Source: Spirosoma agri (GTDB taxonomy: Bacteria; Bacteroidota; Bacteroidia; Cytophagales; Spirosomataceae). Taken from it: 64,000 bases of DNA. Location of the stretch: the NCBI RefSeq assembly GCF_010747415.1, contig NZ_JAAGNZ010000008.1:20533-84532 (forward strand), given 5' to 3'. Every line of letters begins with the position of its first letter. Positions within the stretch are counted from its first letter, which is position 1. This document shows positions 18,094-27,833 of this stretch, piece by piece. A program made the position numbers and the translations under genes. The notes beneath the pieces are model-generated. The model did no database searches, had not been told where the DNA came from, and saw only the letters and a list, made by a program, of their open reading frames with translations.

Positions 18094-19239
18094 ATGAAGC
18101 AACTCATCATCAGCAGTCTATGCCTATTCATACTAGCATCCTGCGGAAAAAATAGCCCAACCGAAACCACCCAAACCCCACCTAAAGCGGACTCATCATC
18201 CCGGCAAGGGGTTTCCTTTACGAGCCAACAACGGCAGAACGTCGGTATCGAAGTGGGCCATCCCGAACGGCAGACGGTCAGCGGGGTGTTAACGCTCCAG
18301 GGAACTGTCTCCATTCCCCCTCAGGGCATGGTCAGTGTCAGCTTTCCCCTGGGGGGCTACCTCAAATCAACGGATATGCTGGCGGGCATGGTCGTGCGAA
18401 AAGGACAGGTGCTGGCCCAGTTAGAAGACATGCAGTACATCCAGCTGCAGCAGGATTATCTGACGGCTAAAGAACGCTTTTTGTTGGCCGTCAGCGAAAA
18501 CAATCGCCAGCGCGACCTCAATGCCACGAAAGCGAGTAGTGATAAGGTGTACCAGCAGGCCAAAGCGGAGATGGAAAGCCAGCGCATATTGATGAATGCG
18601 CTGGGGCAGAAGCTGGACCTGATTGGTATCAGCCCAACCAAACTACAAGCCGATAATATCTCCCGAAGCATCGTGATTCGCTCCCCCATTAACGGCGTGG
18701 TCGCCAAAGTCAACACGAATGTGGGCAAATACACCGCCCCGACGGACATCCTGTTTGAACTGGTCGATCTGCGGGATATTCATCTGGTGCTGAATGTTTT
18801 TGAGAAAGATCTGGCGAAACTTTCGGTGGGGCAGCACCTGGTGGCGTACACCAACGGAGAGCCTACCCGTCGATTCAGCGGTGAAATCATCCTGATCAAC
18901 AAGAACCTGAACCAGGATCGTATGGCCGAAGTGCAGTGTCATTTTAAGGACTACAGCGTCTCGCTGGTGCCGGGAACCTTTATGAATGCAGACATCTCGG
19001 TGTCCGCTAAACAGGCATTGACCGTACCGGAAGGGGCCATTGTCCGGTGGGAAAACAAATCATACGTGTTTGCCGATCAGGGAAACGGTCGCTTTGCTAT
19101 GGTTGAAGTAGTAACCGGTTTACTTAATCAGGGTAAACAGCAAATAGAGGGGCATGGCATTACCGACCAGACCAAACTGGTCTTGAAAAATGCCTATGCC
19201 TTGTTGATGAAAATCAAAAATGCAGAAACGGAAGGGTAA
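18094..19239 (+). CDS. Heavy-metal RND efflux periplasmic adaptor (CzcB/CusB family)
   Basis: A 381-residue lipoprotein adaptor with a good lipobox (LFILASCGKN). A biotinyl-lipoyl region with a helical hairpin spans about 60-210 (MVVRKGQVLAQLEDMQYIQ, then IVIRSPINGVVAKVNTNVGK), followed by beta-barrel and membrane-proximal domains (LVDLRDIHLVLNVFEKDLA). It is 7 bases downstream of the fused pump/channel and should complete that complex. No His-rich N-terminal metal-binding segment is present, unlike CzcB of Cupriavidus. Confidence 0.93.
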   Translation: MKQLIISSLCLFILASCGKNSPTETTQTPPKADSSSRQGVSFTSQQRQNVGIEVGHPERQTVSGVLTLQGTVSIPPQGMVSVSFPLGGYLKSTDMLAGMVVRKGQVLAQLEDMQYIQLQQDYLTAKERFLLAVSENNRQRDLNATKASSDKVYQQAKAEMESQRILMNALGQKLDLIGISPTKLQADNISRSIVIRSPINGVVAKVNTNVGKYTAPTDILFELVDLRDIHLVLNVFEKDLAKLSVGQHLVAYTNGEPTRRFSGEIILINKNLNQDRMAEVQCHFKDYSVSLVPGTFMNADISVSAKQALTVPEGAIVRWENKSYVFADQGNGRFAMVEVVTGLLNQGKQQIEGHGITDQTKLVLKNAYALLMKIKNAETEG

Positions 19240-19324
19240 GCCGAATTGGCCAGTCACCTACGCGTCTTTCATGGTACACCGATTTTAGGCTTCAATACCG
19301 TTTACTTTTTTCTCCTTTTCCATA

Positions 19325-20053
19325 ATGACTCCCTTTTTATCCATTGCCGCTTACGCCCTTCTGCCCGCCCTTGCCCTCACGGTAAGTGGCGTATGGGCCT
19401 CTTTTTACCCACTGGGCCGGAAGGCTAAAAGTGCTATTCTACACTTTGCCGCCGGGGTTATCTTTTCGGTCGTCGCCGTAGAGATTCTACCACAAGTCGT
19501 TGAGTACCATGATTGGTTGTTAACCACGCTGGGGTTTGGGGGGGCAATTGGGATGATGCTGCTGATCCGTCAGGTAACGGAAGGTGCCCACCAACCTGTC
19601 CAAAGCCCATCGACCAATGCAATCCCGATCACGTTTTTAGTATTACTCGGTATTGATGTCATCGTAGACGGATTGCTCCTGGGGGTAGGCTTTGCTGCCG
19701 GGGCCAAAGAAGGGAAACTGCTGGCTTACGCGCTGGGTATCGAAAGCATTTCGCTGGGTCTGGCAACGGCTGCTACATTGCGAAGTGCCGGTTCAACGCG
19801 GGGCCGTAGCATTGGCCTGCTCGTTGGCATCGCGCTGGTTTTTCTGATTAGTGCCATCGGTGGAGCCACGTTGCTACATAACCTGTCTCCAACGGGCCTG
19901 GACCTGGTACTCTCCTTCGGACTGGCCGCCCTATTATTTCTGGTAACTGAAGAACTCTTACAGGAAGCCCACCTGACGAATGAACCCGCCTGGCTAACGG
20001 CTACCTTTTACGTAGGATTTCTACTTTTCCTGTTATTAGGTATGCTCGTTTGA
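19325..20053 (+). CDS. ZIP family metal transporter
   Basis: A 242-residue protein with seven or eight membrane helices and ZIP hallmarks: HFAAGVIFSVVAVEILPQ (TM4 with metal-binding His and Glu) and LGIESISLGLATAATL (TM5). ZIP proteins usually bring Zn, Fe or Mn into the cytoplasm, although some relatives are poorly characterised. The gene is in the same direction as the CzcABC-type operon, 85 bases after czcB, so metal uptake and export may be co-expressed here. A strong bidirectional hairpin follows it. Confidence 0.85.
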   Translation: MTPFLSIAAYALLPALALTVSGVWASFYPLGRKAKSAILHFAAGVIFSVVAVEILPQVVEYHDWLLTTLGFGGAIGMMLLIRQVTEGAHQPVQSPSTNAIPITFLVLLGIDVIVDGLLLGVGFAAGAKEGKLLAYALGIESISLGLATAATLRSAGSTRGRSIGLLVGIALVFLISAIGGATLLHNLSPTGLDLVLSFGLAALLFLVTEELLQEAHLTNEPAWLTATFYVGFLLFLLLGMLV

Positions 20054-20093
20054 TAAAACACCGTTCCGCTGCTTCACAGCAAACAGTGAGGAA

Positions 20094-20143
20094 ATCAACT
20101 GCAAAATAGTGATGTGTTTCCACATCACTATTTTGCAGTTGAT
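20094..20143. terminator. Bidirectional terminator between the ZIP and TauE genes
   Basis: A perfect 23-bp inverted repeat (20094-20116 with 20121-20143) with a 4-base TTTC loop lies between two convergent genes, ending two bases before the TauE gene stop codon. Each arm includes an AAAATAG/CTATTTT tract, which helps termination in both directions. Confidence 0.85.
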
Positions 20144-20145
20144 CG

Positions 20146-21198
20146 TTAGATGTCAAACTTCTCCAGTTTGCCTTTTCGATAGCTATAAACTTCGTACGAA
20201 TGTTTATTAATACCAAACACTTCTTCCAGGACTATGTGATCGGCTCCCCGACGAAGCGCGTTTACTCTGGCTTGCTTCTCGACTGGCAGTTCATGGAAAG
20301 AAATACGGTGCTCAAAATCGAAGCCTTCGTCATATTCAAACTCCAGCGAAAATAATTTATTCCGCCATTGAAGCTGCGTCGTCATGCCATTGGCCAGTGG
20401 CGAGTAGTCGATGGCAATGGGTGTTTTCGATACGACCTGACCAGCCGCTTCGGTAAATAAACTCAGGCCAGAAACGACCATAGCGGCATAACCAACCCGA
20501 CGAGAGACCCCTTCACTCAGTCGGGGTAACAGCCATTTCATACTATACGACGAGATCATCGCGGCTACAGCGATCACAGCTCCCAATAGGATTGCCTTTC
20601 TTATCAGCAACCCAAACGACGCGTACAACGCTAATTTGACCAGGTGAAGCAAAACCTCGTTGGCTGCTCGTGTGGCCACAATTTCTTCTTTTGCCATCCC
20701 GTAACGCAGATAGAATCGGTTAAATAGCAGTCCTACGGCTCCCGTCAGTCCTGAAACAAAACCGGCTGCCAGACCAATTAAAGCTAAATAGCCTTTGGGT
20801 AATGGATATACTTCCTCTATTTCTTCGTTGGAACGAAAAATCAACGGAAGGTTGGCCATCAGAAATAACCCCATCAACAGTTCCAGGTACAGCGGATTGA
20901 TGTAGCTCAGCAGCCGAGCCCCTAAATAAACGGCTGGTAAAGCCGGGGGAACGAACCAGACGACTACATCCCAGCGAATACGGGACCAGAAGGCGATGAT
21001 GCGGGAACTGGAACTGGCGACCGTACCGATGGACAGTGCCGCTGGAACCTGGGCTCCGGGTAGGAGTGAGCCTAAAACAGGCAAGAGAAGAAGACCGGCT
21101 CCGCCCCCACAAACCGCGCTAAGGGAAAAGGCCAGTAGGGCGCAGCCGAACAAAAGCAGACCGGATAAAAACATAGCGGATCGGGTTAATACAATCAA
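20146..21198 (-). CDS. TauE/SafE family permease with extra C-terminal soluble domain
   Basis: A 350-residue protein. The first 265 residues carry about eight membrane helices and the two TauE repeats (SAVCGGGAGLLLLPVLGSLL near the start, GFVSGLTGAVGLLFNRFYL in the middle). The last 80 residues are soluble (QWRNKLFSLEFEYDEGFDFE, then LEEVFGINKHSYEVYSYRK), which is longer than the roughly 250 residues usual for the family. TauE/SafE proteins export sulfite, sulfoacetate or related anions. The EamA gene ends 6 bases upstream, indicating one transcript. The function of the C-terminal extension is unknown. Confidence 0.88.
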   Translation of the reverse strand: MIVLTRSAMFLSGLLLFGCALLAFSLSAVCGGGAGLLLLPVLGSLLPGAQVPAALSIGTVASSSSRIIAFWSRIRWDVVVWFVPPALPAVYLGARLLSYINPLYLELLMGLFLMANLPLIFRSNEEIEEVYPLPKGYLALIGLAAGFVSGLTGAVGLLFNRFYLRYGMAKEEIVATRAANEVLLHLVKLALYASFGLLIRKAILLGAVIAVAAMISSYSMKWLLPRLSEGVSRRVGYAAMVVSGLSLFTEAAGQVVSKTPIAIDYSPLANGMTTQLQWRNKLFSLEFEYDEGFDFEHRISFHELPVEKQARVNALRRGADHIVLEEVFGINKHSYEVYSYRKGKLEKFDI

Positions 21199-21204
21199 TA
21201 CATC

Positions 21205-21618
21205 TTATAGAATGAGCACCAGCGTACCACTGATAATCAGCATTGCTCCGATCGCGGCTTTCCAGGTCAAGACTTCTCCCAGAAACAAAACTGATAGCAC
21301 AATGGCGATGGCTACGCTGAGTTTGTCGACGGGTGTTACCTGCGACACCTTACCGAGTTGTAGAGCTTTAAAATAGAAAATCCACGAGAGTCCGGTCGCT
21401 ACACCCGATAATACCAAGAACAGCCAGTTCTGGCGGCTGAGCGTGGGTAATGCCTCGAGGCCACCCCGCCAGAATACAAGACCCCAGGCTACAAACAGAA
21501 TAACGACGGTTCGTATAGCCGTTGCCAGATCCGTATTGACTCCTTTGATACCTACTTTGGCCAGGATGGCGGTCAGGGCGGCAAACAAGGCTGATAATAA
21601 TGCATAAGTCCACCACAT
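21205..21618 (-). CDS. Single-domain EamA (DMT) transporter
   Basis: A 137-residue protein of five hydrophobic segments corresponding to one EamA repeat (SALFAALTAILAKVGIKGV at the start, LSGVATGLSWIFYFKALQLG in the middle, LFLGEVLTWKAAIGAMLII near the end). Full-length DMT exporters have two such repeats, so this one probably works as a dimer, as in small multidrug-resistance-like proteins. It lies between PAP2 (72 bases upstream) and TauE (6 bases downstream) in one orientation. The substrate is unknown. Confidence 0.88.
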   Translation of the reverse strand: MWWTYALLSALFAALTAILAKVGIKGVNTDLATAIRTVVILFVAWGLVFWRGGLEALPTLSRQNWLFLVLSGVATGLSWIFYFKALQLGKVSQVTPVDKLSVAIAIVLSVLFLGEVLTWKAAIGAMLIISGTLVLIL

Positions 21619-21690
21619 GAGGATAGTCGTGTTTAAGGCAAGTCAATCAGAAAGTGCCCTTAATCAGGCAGAAAATTCAATGCGTTTAAA

Positions 21691-22455
21691 TCAGTCTTCT
21701 TTCAAGAGCCAAAATGACGAGTTATGGGTGCTTTCCCGGCGGGTAAGTGCCTTCTTTAGCCACGGATAGACCCGATACGCGACTTCGGTCGAGAGTAGGC
21801 CAATCCCTGCCCCAACCAATACGTCCGATACCCAATGTTTATCATTGGTCACTCGAAAGATGCCGGTCGAAGTGGCCATGGCGTAGCCACCAATGGGAAT
21901 CCAGGGGCTGACTCCGCCAAATTCCCGATCCAATAAACGCGCTCCGGTAAAGGCATTAGCCGTATGTCCGGATGGAAAAGAAAGATAATTAGACCCATCG
22001 GGCCGAAGCTCATGGGTCGTATGTTTCAGTCCCAGCACGACGCCCGTACTGATCCCGTAGGCGAGCAGACCAAGTAATGCCCGGTCGAGGGGTTTCGACC
22101 GACCTTTCACGCCCGCCAGACTCAATCCCGCCCAAGCGATTACTGGTCCGTATTGCAAGTAATCGTCAGCCTGAGTGCGAAAATGAATGTTATCCTGTAC
22201 CTCTCTCCGAATGTAAAAACGGTCGAAGTGACTGTTTGGATAGTCTGGCGACAAAGCTAATCCAACGGAAATCAGCGCAGCGGGCGCAACCCATCGGAAG
22301 GTAGCAGGACGGGTAGGTATGTCGTCCCTCGATACCCGCTGGGCAACTGTATTCAACGGTTGCCCAAGGGCTGTGAGTAGTGGAAAAAGAAAAAGCCAGC
22401 TGCCCAGCAGCCAAGAACCGAATTGCCCGTTTTGTTTCATCAGTTGACTATTCAT
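21691..22455 (-). CDS. PAP2 superfamily membrane phosphatase
   Basis: A 254-residue protein with an N-terminal hydrophobic export segment, several membrane helices and the three phosphatase motifs: KHTTHELRP, FPSGHTANAF and FRVTNDKHWVSDVLVGAG, the last with the catalytic His and Asp. The family removes phosphate from lipid phosphates such as phosphatidate or undecaprenyl pyrophosphate on the periplasmic face. It is probably the first gene of a three-gene minus-strand unit with EamA and TauE. Confidence 0.9.
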   Translation of the reverse strand: MNSQLMKQNGQFGSWLLGSWLFLFPLLTALGQPLNTVAQRVSRDDIPTRPATFRWVAPAALISVGLALSPDYPNSHFDRFYIRREVQDNIHFRTQADDYLQYGPVIAWAGLSLAGVKGRSKPLDRALLGLLAYGISTGVVLGLKHTTHELRPDGSNYLSFPSGHTANAFTGARLLDREFGGVSPWIPIGGYAMATSTGIFRVTNDKHWVSDVLVGAGIGLLSTEVAYRVYPWLKKALTRRESTHNSSFWLLKED

Positions 22456-22810
22456 AGTCTCTTGTGTAGACCCGGTACGTATGCAGATTCCTCAGGGTAA
22501 GTTGGATACGGTGACTTTTTGCAAGCGGTCGGGTAGTGTAAAGGAATGAAGTAAACCTAAAGAGAATCTGTAGTTAGTCAAGGGAATTGGCAAGGCTAAC
22601 ACAATCGCTACCAACTTCAAAAAGTATTCAGTATTGGGTTCGTACTTTGGCGAACTAAGCTAATGGCATGAACATGATTTTTCATTTAACCAGCCAGTAG
22701 AGCTGTTCATGATCTTACAAAAGGCATTCGCCACATTTCTTTTCTATTTATCAATCAATACAGGCAATCTTGCCCCTATCAGGCAGCAGTCCAATTTTTC
22801 AGATTCGGTT

Positions 22811-25378
22811 ATGTGGCTAAGAACTACCGTTTATTTATTTTTCCTAACGACAATCGTCACGTACGCTCAAACGCCGGGTGGTACAATCAATCCGACAGTC
22901 CCGGTTCAATCGGGCCAACCGGTTTCCCCTTCTGGAGGGGAAAATCCAGTTAAAGGCAATGCAAAAATTTCGGGTTGTGCTATTGATTCGACCATGACCA
23001 AAGCGGTCGAATTTGCCAATGTAGCTTTATATGAAACCACAAGTGGGAAATTAGTGAATGGAGCGGTGGCTGATGAAAAGGGGAGATTCTTGCTCACTCG
23101 TATTGCGCCGGGCTCTTATCGGCTACTCATTTCGTTTCTGGGTTATAACGCCAAGAGCGTTGACAATATCGTTTTGACAAAGGGGCAGGCTAAAGACATT
23201 GGGGTCGTTCGACTAACGGCCAGTACCCGCACCTTGAATGAAGTAACCGTCGCTGGTAAGAAAGCCCTGGTGGAAGACAAAGTCGATCGGCTGGTCTATA
23301 ATGCCGATAGCGATCTGGCCGCGAAAGGGGGAGACGCCACTGATATTCTTAAAAAAGTACCCATGCTCTCCGTTGACCTGCTGGGGAACGTAACGCTACA
23401 GGGCAGTTCCAGTGTCCGGGTCTTGATTAATAACAAGCCGTCGTCTATCCTGGCCGGTAATCTGGCCGATGCCTTACGGCAAATACCCGCCGATCTCATC
23501 AAAACGGTCGAAGTTATTACCTCGCCCTCGGCTAAATACGATTCGGAAGGAAGTGGTGGTATTATCAACATTATTACCAAGAAGAATACGCTCCAGGGCC
23601 TGCATCTCGACGTTGATAGCGGCCTGGGCAATCGGAATGCAACTCTGGGGTTAAATGGTAGTTTCCGAAAAGGTAAATTAGGACTTAACCTCAATGGGAA
23701 TGGCCGTCTAGTTTATAATCCATCGGCATCGGATTTAAATCAAACAACCTACTTGGCATCAGGAGCCACGCCGGTTCGTACAAATCAGCACATTGATGCC
23801 TTTGACAAAGGAGTATTTGCCCAATATGCGCTGGGGCTGGATTATGATCTGGCGAAAAACCAATCGCTAACGGCTGGCGTACGGCTGGGTATTCGGAACT
23901 TAAACCAGGATCAACACCAGTCGACAACGATCCTATCTAATGAACCCATGGCTCTTCCCTCAAAACGGGATGTGTATAGCCAAAACTTATCCAATTCAAT
24001 TGATGTCAACGTCGACTACTTGCATACGTACGCAGGTACCGGTGATGGATCTAAGAAGGAGTTTAGCCTGTCAACTCAATATAGCCAGAATAAGCTGACC
24101 AACAATTTCGACGCTAACCAACTGGATACCCTTGGTTTGATCAAAACCCGGCAGCGAAACCTGAATGATGCGACGAACAAGGAGTTCATTCTCCAGGCAG
24201 ATTATCAGGTACTTGTCAGTGAGCGCTTTCAACTGGAGTTCGGTGGAAAAAATACCCTTCGTCAGGTAACCAGTCTCTACCAATATCTGCTGGCCAGTCC
24301 TACTTCTACCTTCGCCACCGATGACAGCCGTCCGTCTGGCTCGCTTACGTATGATCAGAACATTGCGGCTGCTTATGTATCAACCACGTTTACGACACGC
24401 AGTAAACTAGCCATTATGACGGGCTTACGGTATGAGTATACCAGCATTCAGGCCCGGACCGGAGGGTCCCAGACTGGAGGGTCCCGGACTGGTGGGTCGT
24501 CTACTGGTGGGCAGGGTTCAATCTCAATTCCCGATTACGGACGATTATTACCCAGCATCAATCTGTCCAAGAAAATCGGGGAAGGCACTACCGTAAAACT
24601 GGCTTATACCCGACGCATTCGACGGCCGTTTATCGACGACTTGAATCCCAACTTCAATACGGTCAATCCCCTCAATATTCGGATCGGTAATCCGTATTTG
24701 AAACCCGAAACCGTTGATCGAATTGAAGCAGGCTATAGTACGCAGGTGAAGAAAACGTATTTGAATTTTACGCTCTACACCCGACTCAATACAGACGATA
24801 TTCAATCGATCAGTCAACGCTCGGATACGTTGGTGGGGGCTGTCGTGACGCGGGTTACCAACCTGGGTAAAGAATATAACTACGGATCTAATTTATTTGC
24901 TACGGTCAATATTACACCCCGGTGGAGTGTAAATGGCAACATAGATGTGATGTACCGCTTTATTCAGGGCTTAACGCTGGACATCAATGGTCTGTCGACT
25001 CTGATCAGCAATCAGGGTTTCCGGTGGGGAGGTCGCATGGATACGCAATTGCAACTCGATAAAGGCTGGGCTGTTCAGGCCAATATCGGGTATCGGGGCA
25101 AAGACATTAATTTGCAAGGCTACCGAATTGGTTTTGCTCAATATTCGCTGGGTGCGCGAAAAGATTTTAGCAATAAGCGAGGCAGTCTAGGGATTGCGGC
25201 TGAAAATTTTCTAACCCGAGGCATGGGCTTTACATCGGTACTGAATTCGGCTCAGTTTGATCAGGATTTCCGGCAGTACATCTATAACGCCAGTGTTCGG
25301 GCAACGTTCAGTTACAAGCTTGGTAGTCTGAATGGGGCAAAGGTGAAGAAAAATAAGTCTCTGGGTGACGAAAATTGA
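22811..25378 (+). CDS. TonB-dependent-receptor-like outer-membrane beta-barrel protein (OMP_b-brl_3 type)
   Basis: About 855 residues from the ATG at 22811, where a proper signal peptide begins (MWLRTTVYLFFLTTIVTYAQ); an ATG 34 codons earlier is possible but adds a second hydrophobic stretch. A carboxypeptidase-regulatory-like domain follows (ISGCAIDSTMTKAVEFANV, then LLISFLGYNAKSVDNIVL), next a plug (LKKVPMLSVDLLGNVTLQG, then SPSAKYDSEGSGGIINIIT) and a barrel of about 570 residues. No TonB box is obvious. A Gly-rich tandem repeat (GGSQT, GGSRT, GGSST, GGQGS) lies in an external loop at about 24460-24520. It stands alone, with no SusD partner. Such proteins bind or import siderophores, peptides or metals; substrate unknown. 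Confidence 0.88.
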   Translation: MWLRTTVYLFFLTTIVTYAQTPGGTINPTVPVQSGQPVSPSGGENPVKGNAKISGCAIDSTMTKAVEFANVALYETTSGKLVNGAVADEKGRFLLTRIAPGSYRLLISFLGYNAKSVDNIVLTKGQAKDIGVVRLTASTRTLNEVTVAGKKALVEDKVDRLVYNADSDLAAKGGDATDILKKVPMLSVDLLGNVTLQGSSSVRVLINNKPSSILAGNLADALRQIPADLIKTVEVITSPSAKYDSEGSGGIINIITKKNTLQGLHLDVDSGLGNRNATLGLNGSFRKGKLGLNLNGNGRLVYNPSASDLNQTTYLASGATPVRTNQHIDAFDKGVFAQYALGLDYDLAKNQSLTAGVRLGIRNLNQDQHQSTTILSNEPMALPSKRDVYSQNLSNSIDVNVDYLHTYAGTGDGSKKEFSLSTQYSQNKLTNNFDANQLDTLGLIKTRQRNLNDATNKEFILQADYQVLVSERFQLEFGGKNTLRQVTSLYQYLLASPTSTFATDDSRPSGSLTYDQNIAAAYVSTTFTTRSKLAIMTGLRYEYTSIQARTGGSQTGGSRTGGSSTGGQGSISIPDYGRLLPSINLSKKIGEGTTVKLAYTRRIRRPFIDDLNPNFNTVNPLNIRIGNPYLKPETVDRIEAGYSTQVKKTYLNFTLYTRLNTDDIQSISQRSDTLVGAVVTRVTNLGKEYNYGSNLFATVNITPRWSVNGNIDVMYRFIQGLTLDINGLSTLISNQGFRWGGRMDTQLQLDKGWAVQANIGYRGKDINLQGYRIGFAQYSLGARKDFSNKRGSLGIAAENFLTRGMGFTSVLNSAQFDQDFRQYIYNASVRATFSYKLGSLNGAKVKKNKSLGDEN

Positions 25379-25667
25379 TTGCATACTTTGAAAGAGCATA
25401 AGTTAACCGCTAGGCAACGGGCAACTTATTTCCGGATAAGATAGTTTATCAACCCTCTTTTAAAAGGTACTATACTGGTAAAATACTATTTTAACGTGTA
25501 TTCAATCGACTGTGGCCACTAAGTTAGTCCAGCTGTTTTCGGGTAGAAGGGTCTACAGGAATACACTAAGGCTATTGTCGAATTTGGTGATTGATAAGGC
25601 AGGAGGAATAGATGCAGCGAAGAGATGCCCAAGCCATCCTGTAATTAGCCAGATAAAGGGCAAACCA

Positions 25668-26849
25668 TCAGGTCGTCAGTGGTAATAACAACGTAATGGT
25701 CGTGCCCTGGCCCGGTTTGGATTCTGCCCGAATGACGCCCTGGTGGCGTTCGACAATCTTTTTGGCTAACGATAAGCCTAACCCAATTCCTGGCGAGTGC
25801 GGGTCTAGTTTCTTCAAGATGCCGAAAATCTCTTCCCGATACTGGTTATTAAAGCCAATCCCATTGTCGCTCACCACAATCCGCGCGTAGTTGATGTATT
25901 GATACTTGTCAGGGGTCGTTTGATACCGGTTCTGACTCACCACACTACCGCTGATGGCCACCACGGAGGACACGTTCAACCGTCGAAACTTCACCGCGTT
26001 ATTCAGTAAATGGCCAAATAAATTCAGTAACTCCCCTCGATTCCCGACGATGGTCGGTAAACTGCTCACGTCGAATCGAATGCCCGGTGAGCTGTAGTTC
26101 GCTATCGTTTGGGCAATCAGGTCCGTTAAATCGACCGATTCATCGGCTGATCGGATTGAGTCAAACGTGAAATATAGCTGCAAATCGTGGATGAGCTGGC
26201 GCAAGCGGGTACTAGCCCTGACAATGCCTTTCAGTCCCCGCTGACCCAGCTTCGTCCACTGATTCATCGGTTCCTGTTCTAGCACACTGGCCAACAGATT
26301 AATCTTACGCAGGGGCTCCTGTAAGTCATGGGCGATAATCCGTCCAAATTGCTTTAACTCATCATTGCGTTGTTTGAGATTGGTTACCTGGCGGTCCAAC
26401 TCGGCCTGATGCAGTTCCAGTTGCTGCTGGAGCACCATTAACTCATCGTTGCGCAGTAAAGCCTGCTCGGCCGCCTGCTTACTGGCCAACAGTTCCTGCT
26501 CGTATTGTCGGCGCTGATAAACCGGTATCAGACACAGGTAAAGGAAGCCTTCCCCCGAAGCATCTTCCTGACGAACGGCATTGAGCAAGACCGGAATGCG
26601 TACTCCGGACTGAGATTGTAGGGTCAGGTAGAGTTCATTGGCCAGTTTGCCTAGGGCGATAATGGGATACAGGTTCGTCTGAAAGTAGATCCGACTCGCC
26701 CGGGTTAACATCACCTCCACCCGCTGACCGATCAGGACGCCTGGGGCATAACCCAACAATTGTTCGGCAAAGGGATTCAGATACACGATCTCATTCTCCC
26801 CATTCAATCGCACCAGGCCTCCCGGCATTAACATCGCAATATCCTGCAT
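25668..26849 (-). CDS. PAS-domain sensor histidine kinase
   Basis: A 393-residue soluble kinase. An N-terminal PAS domain (about 1-115: GGLVRLNGENEIVYLNPFAE, then LLGYAPGVLIGQRVEVML) is joined by a Gln-rich coiled coil (about 120-165) to a HisKA domain with GRIIAHDLQEPLRKINLL (His near 175) and an HATPase domain (NLFGHLLNNAVKFRR, VVSDNGIGFNNQ, GIGLGLSLAKKIVERHQG). There are no membrane helices, so it senses an internal signal. It begins three bases after the end of the RsbQ-like hydrolase and should be co-translated with it. No response regulator is adjacent. Confidence 0.93.
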   Translation of the reverse strand: MQDIAMLMPGGLVRLNGENEIVYLNPFAEQLLGYAPGVLIGQRVEVMLTRASRIYFQTNLYPIIALGKLANELYLTLQSQSGVRIPVLLNAVRQEDASGEGFLYLCLIPVYQRRQYEQELLASKQAAEQALLRNDELMVLQQQLELHQAELDRQVTNLKQRNDELKQFGRIIAHDLQEPLRKINLLASVLEQEPMNQWTKLGQRGLKGIVRASTRLRQLIHDLQLYFTFDSIRSADESVDLTDLIAQTIANYSSPGIRFDVSSLPTIVGNRGELLNLFGHLLNNAVKFRRLNVSSVVAISGSVVSQNRYQTTPDKYQYINYARIVVSDNGIGFNNQYREEIFGILKKLDPHSPGIGLGLSLAKKIVERHQGVIRAESKPGQGTTITLLLPLTT

Positions 26850-26852
26850 AGA

Positions 26853-27665
26853 CTACGAGTTGGTCGCTTGCAGATAGTGCTGGATAGCCGCAATGGTTTC
26901 AGCAGGGGCACTGACGTGAGGGGAGTGTCCCTGGGCCTGAATTACCCGCAAGGTGTTATGGGGTATATGCTGCGCCATGTACTCGCCCACAGCAACGGGC
27001 GCAATATCATCGGCGATCGACTGAATAATTAAAACCGGTCGCCCAATCTTCGCTAAGTCCAGTCGGTTGTCGCCCAGGAAGGTTAACCGGGCAAACTGCT
27101 GCGCTATGGCCTGGTCTGTGGCGCAAAAACTGTGGATGAGTTCCTGGCCTAGCTCGGGCCGTTCCTTATTGGCCATGATGGCAGGACCCATGACGGTGGC
27201 CCAGCCAAAAAAATTACTGTCCATCGTGTCCAGTAATTCCTCAATATCGGCTCGCTCGAAGCCCCCCGTATAGCCTTCCTCATTGATATAGTGGGGCGAT
27301 GGGCTCACCATAATCAGTCGTTCGAAGCGATCGGGTTCCTGGATGGAGGCTAACAAGCCAATCATACTGCTCACCGAATGACCGACAAAAATAATCTGTT
27401 CTAGGTCCAGATCCTGACAGATATCGAGCACATCCTGGGCATAGCCTTGCAAGCTGGCGTAGCGTTCGCGATTATAAGCCTCACGGGAGGCTTTGCCATG
27501 GCCGATATAGTCAAATCGGATGACTTGATAGTGGGCTTCAAAGGCGGTGGCTACATAGCGCCACATGTGCTGGTCACAGCCAAATCCATGCGCAAACAAG
27601 ATTGGTTGGGTGCCTTTACCGGTAACGGTTATATTGTAACGGTTCCTAATGGTCTGGGTCATCAT
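26853..27665 (-). CDS. RsbQ-like alpha/beta hydrolase paired with a PAS kinase
   Basis: About 270 residues from the ATG at 27665; an upstream TTG at 27740 would add 25 residues absent from the family. The sequence follows RsbQ of Bacillus closely: PILFAHGFGCDQHMWRYVA, FDYIGHGKAS, RYASLQGYAQDVLDICQDLD, IFVGHSVSSMIGLLASIQ with the nucleophile Ser, SIADDIAPV with the acid, and AQGHSPHVSAP with the His. RsbQ makes or processes a small hydrophobic ligand for the PAS domain of RsbP in the sigma-B energy-stress pathway; plant KAI2/D14 receptors are relatives. Here the PAS partner is a histidine kinase encoded three bases downstream, so a similar ligand-to-PAS relay is inferred. Confidence 0.93.
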   Translation of the reverse strand: MMTQTIRNRYNITVTGKGTQPILFAHGFGCDQHMWRYVATAFEAHYQVIRFDYIGHGKASREAYNRERYASLQGYAQDVLDICQDLDLEQIIFVGHSVSSMIGLLASIQEPDRFERLIMVSPSPHYINEEGYTGGFERADIEELLDTMDSNFFGWATVMGPAIMANKERPELGQELIHSFCATDQAIAQQFARLTFLGDNRLDLAKIGRPVLIIQSIADDIAPVAVGEYMAQHIPHNTLRVIQAQGHSPHVSAPAETIAAIQHYLQATNS

Positions 27666-27833
27666 TCCGGTGTACCTGATGTAATCGTTACCCAACGACT
27701 CAGCATTTTTACTCAAAGATACGTAATCTGCTTCAACCAATACGGCTAAACGAGGTCTGATCGGTTAGCAACCCCTACATCCACTCGTTTTAGGAAGGAT
27801 GCTGATCGTCAAGAGGACAGGGTGATGGGCGGA

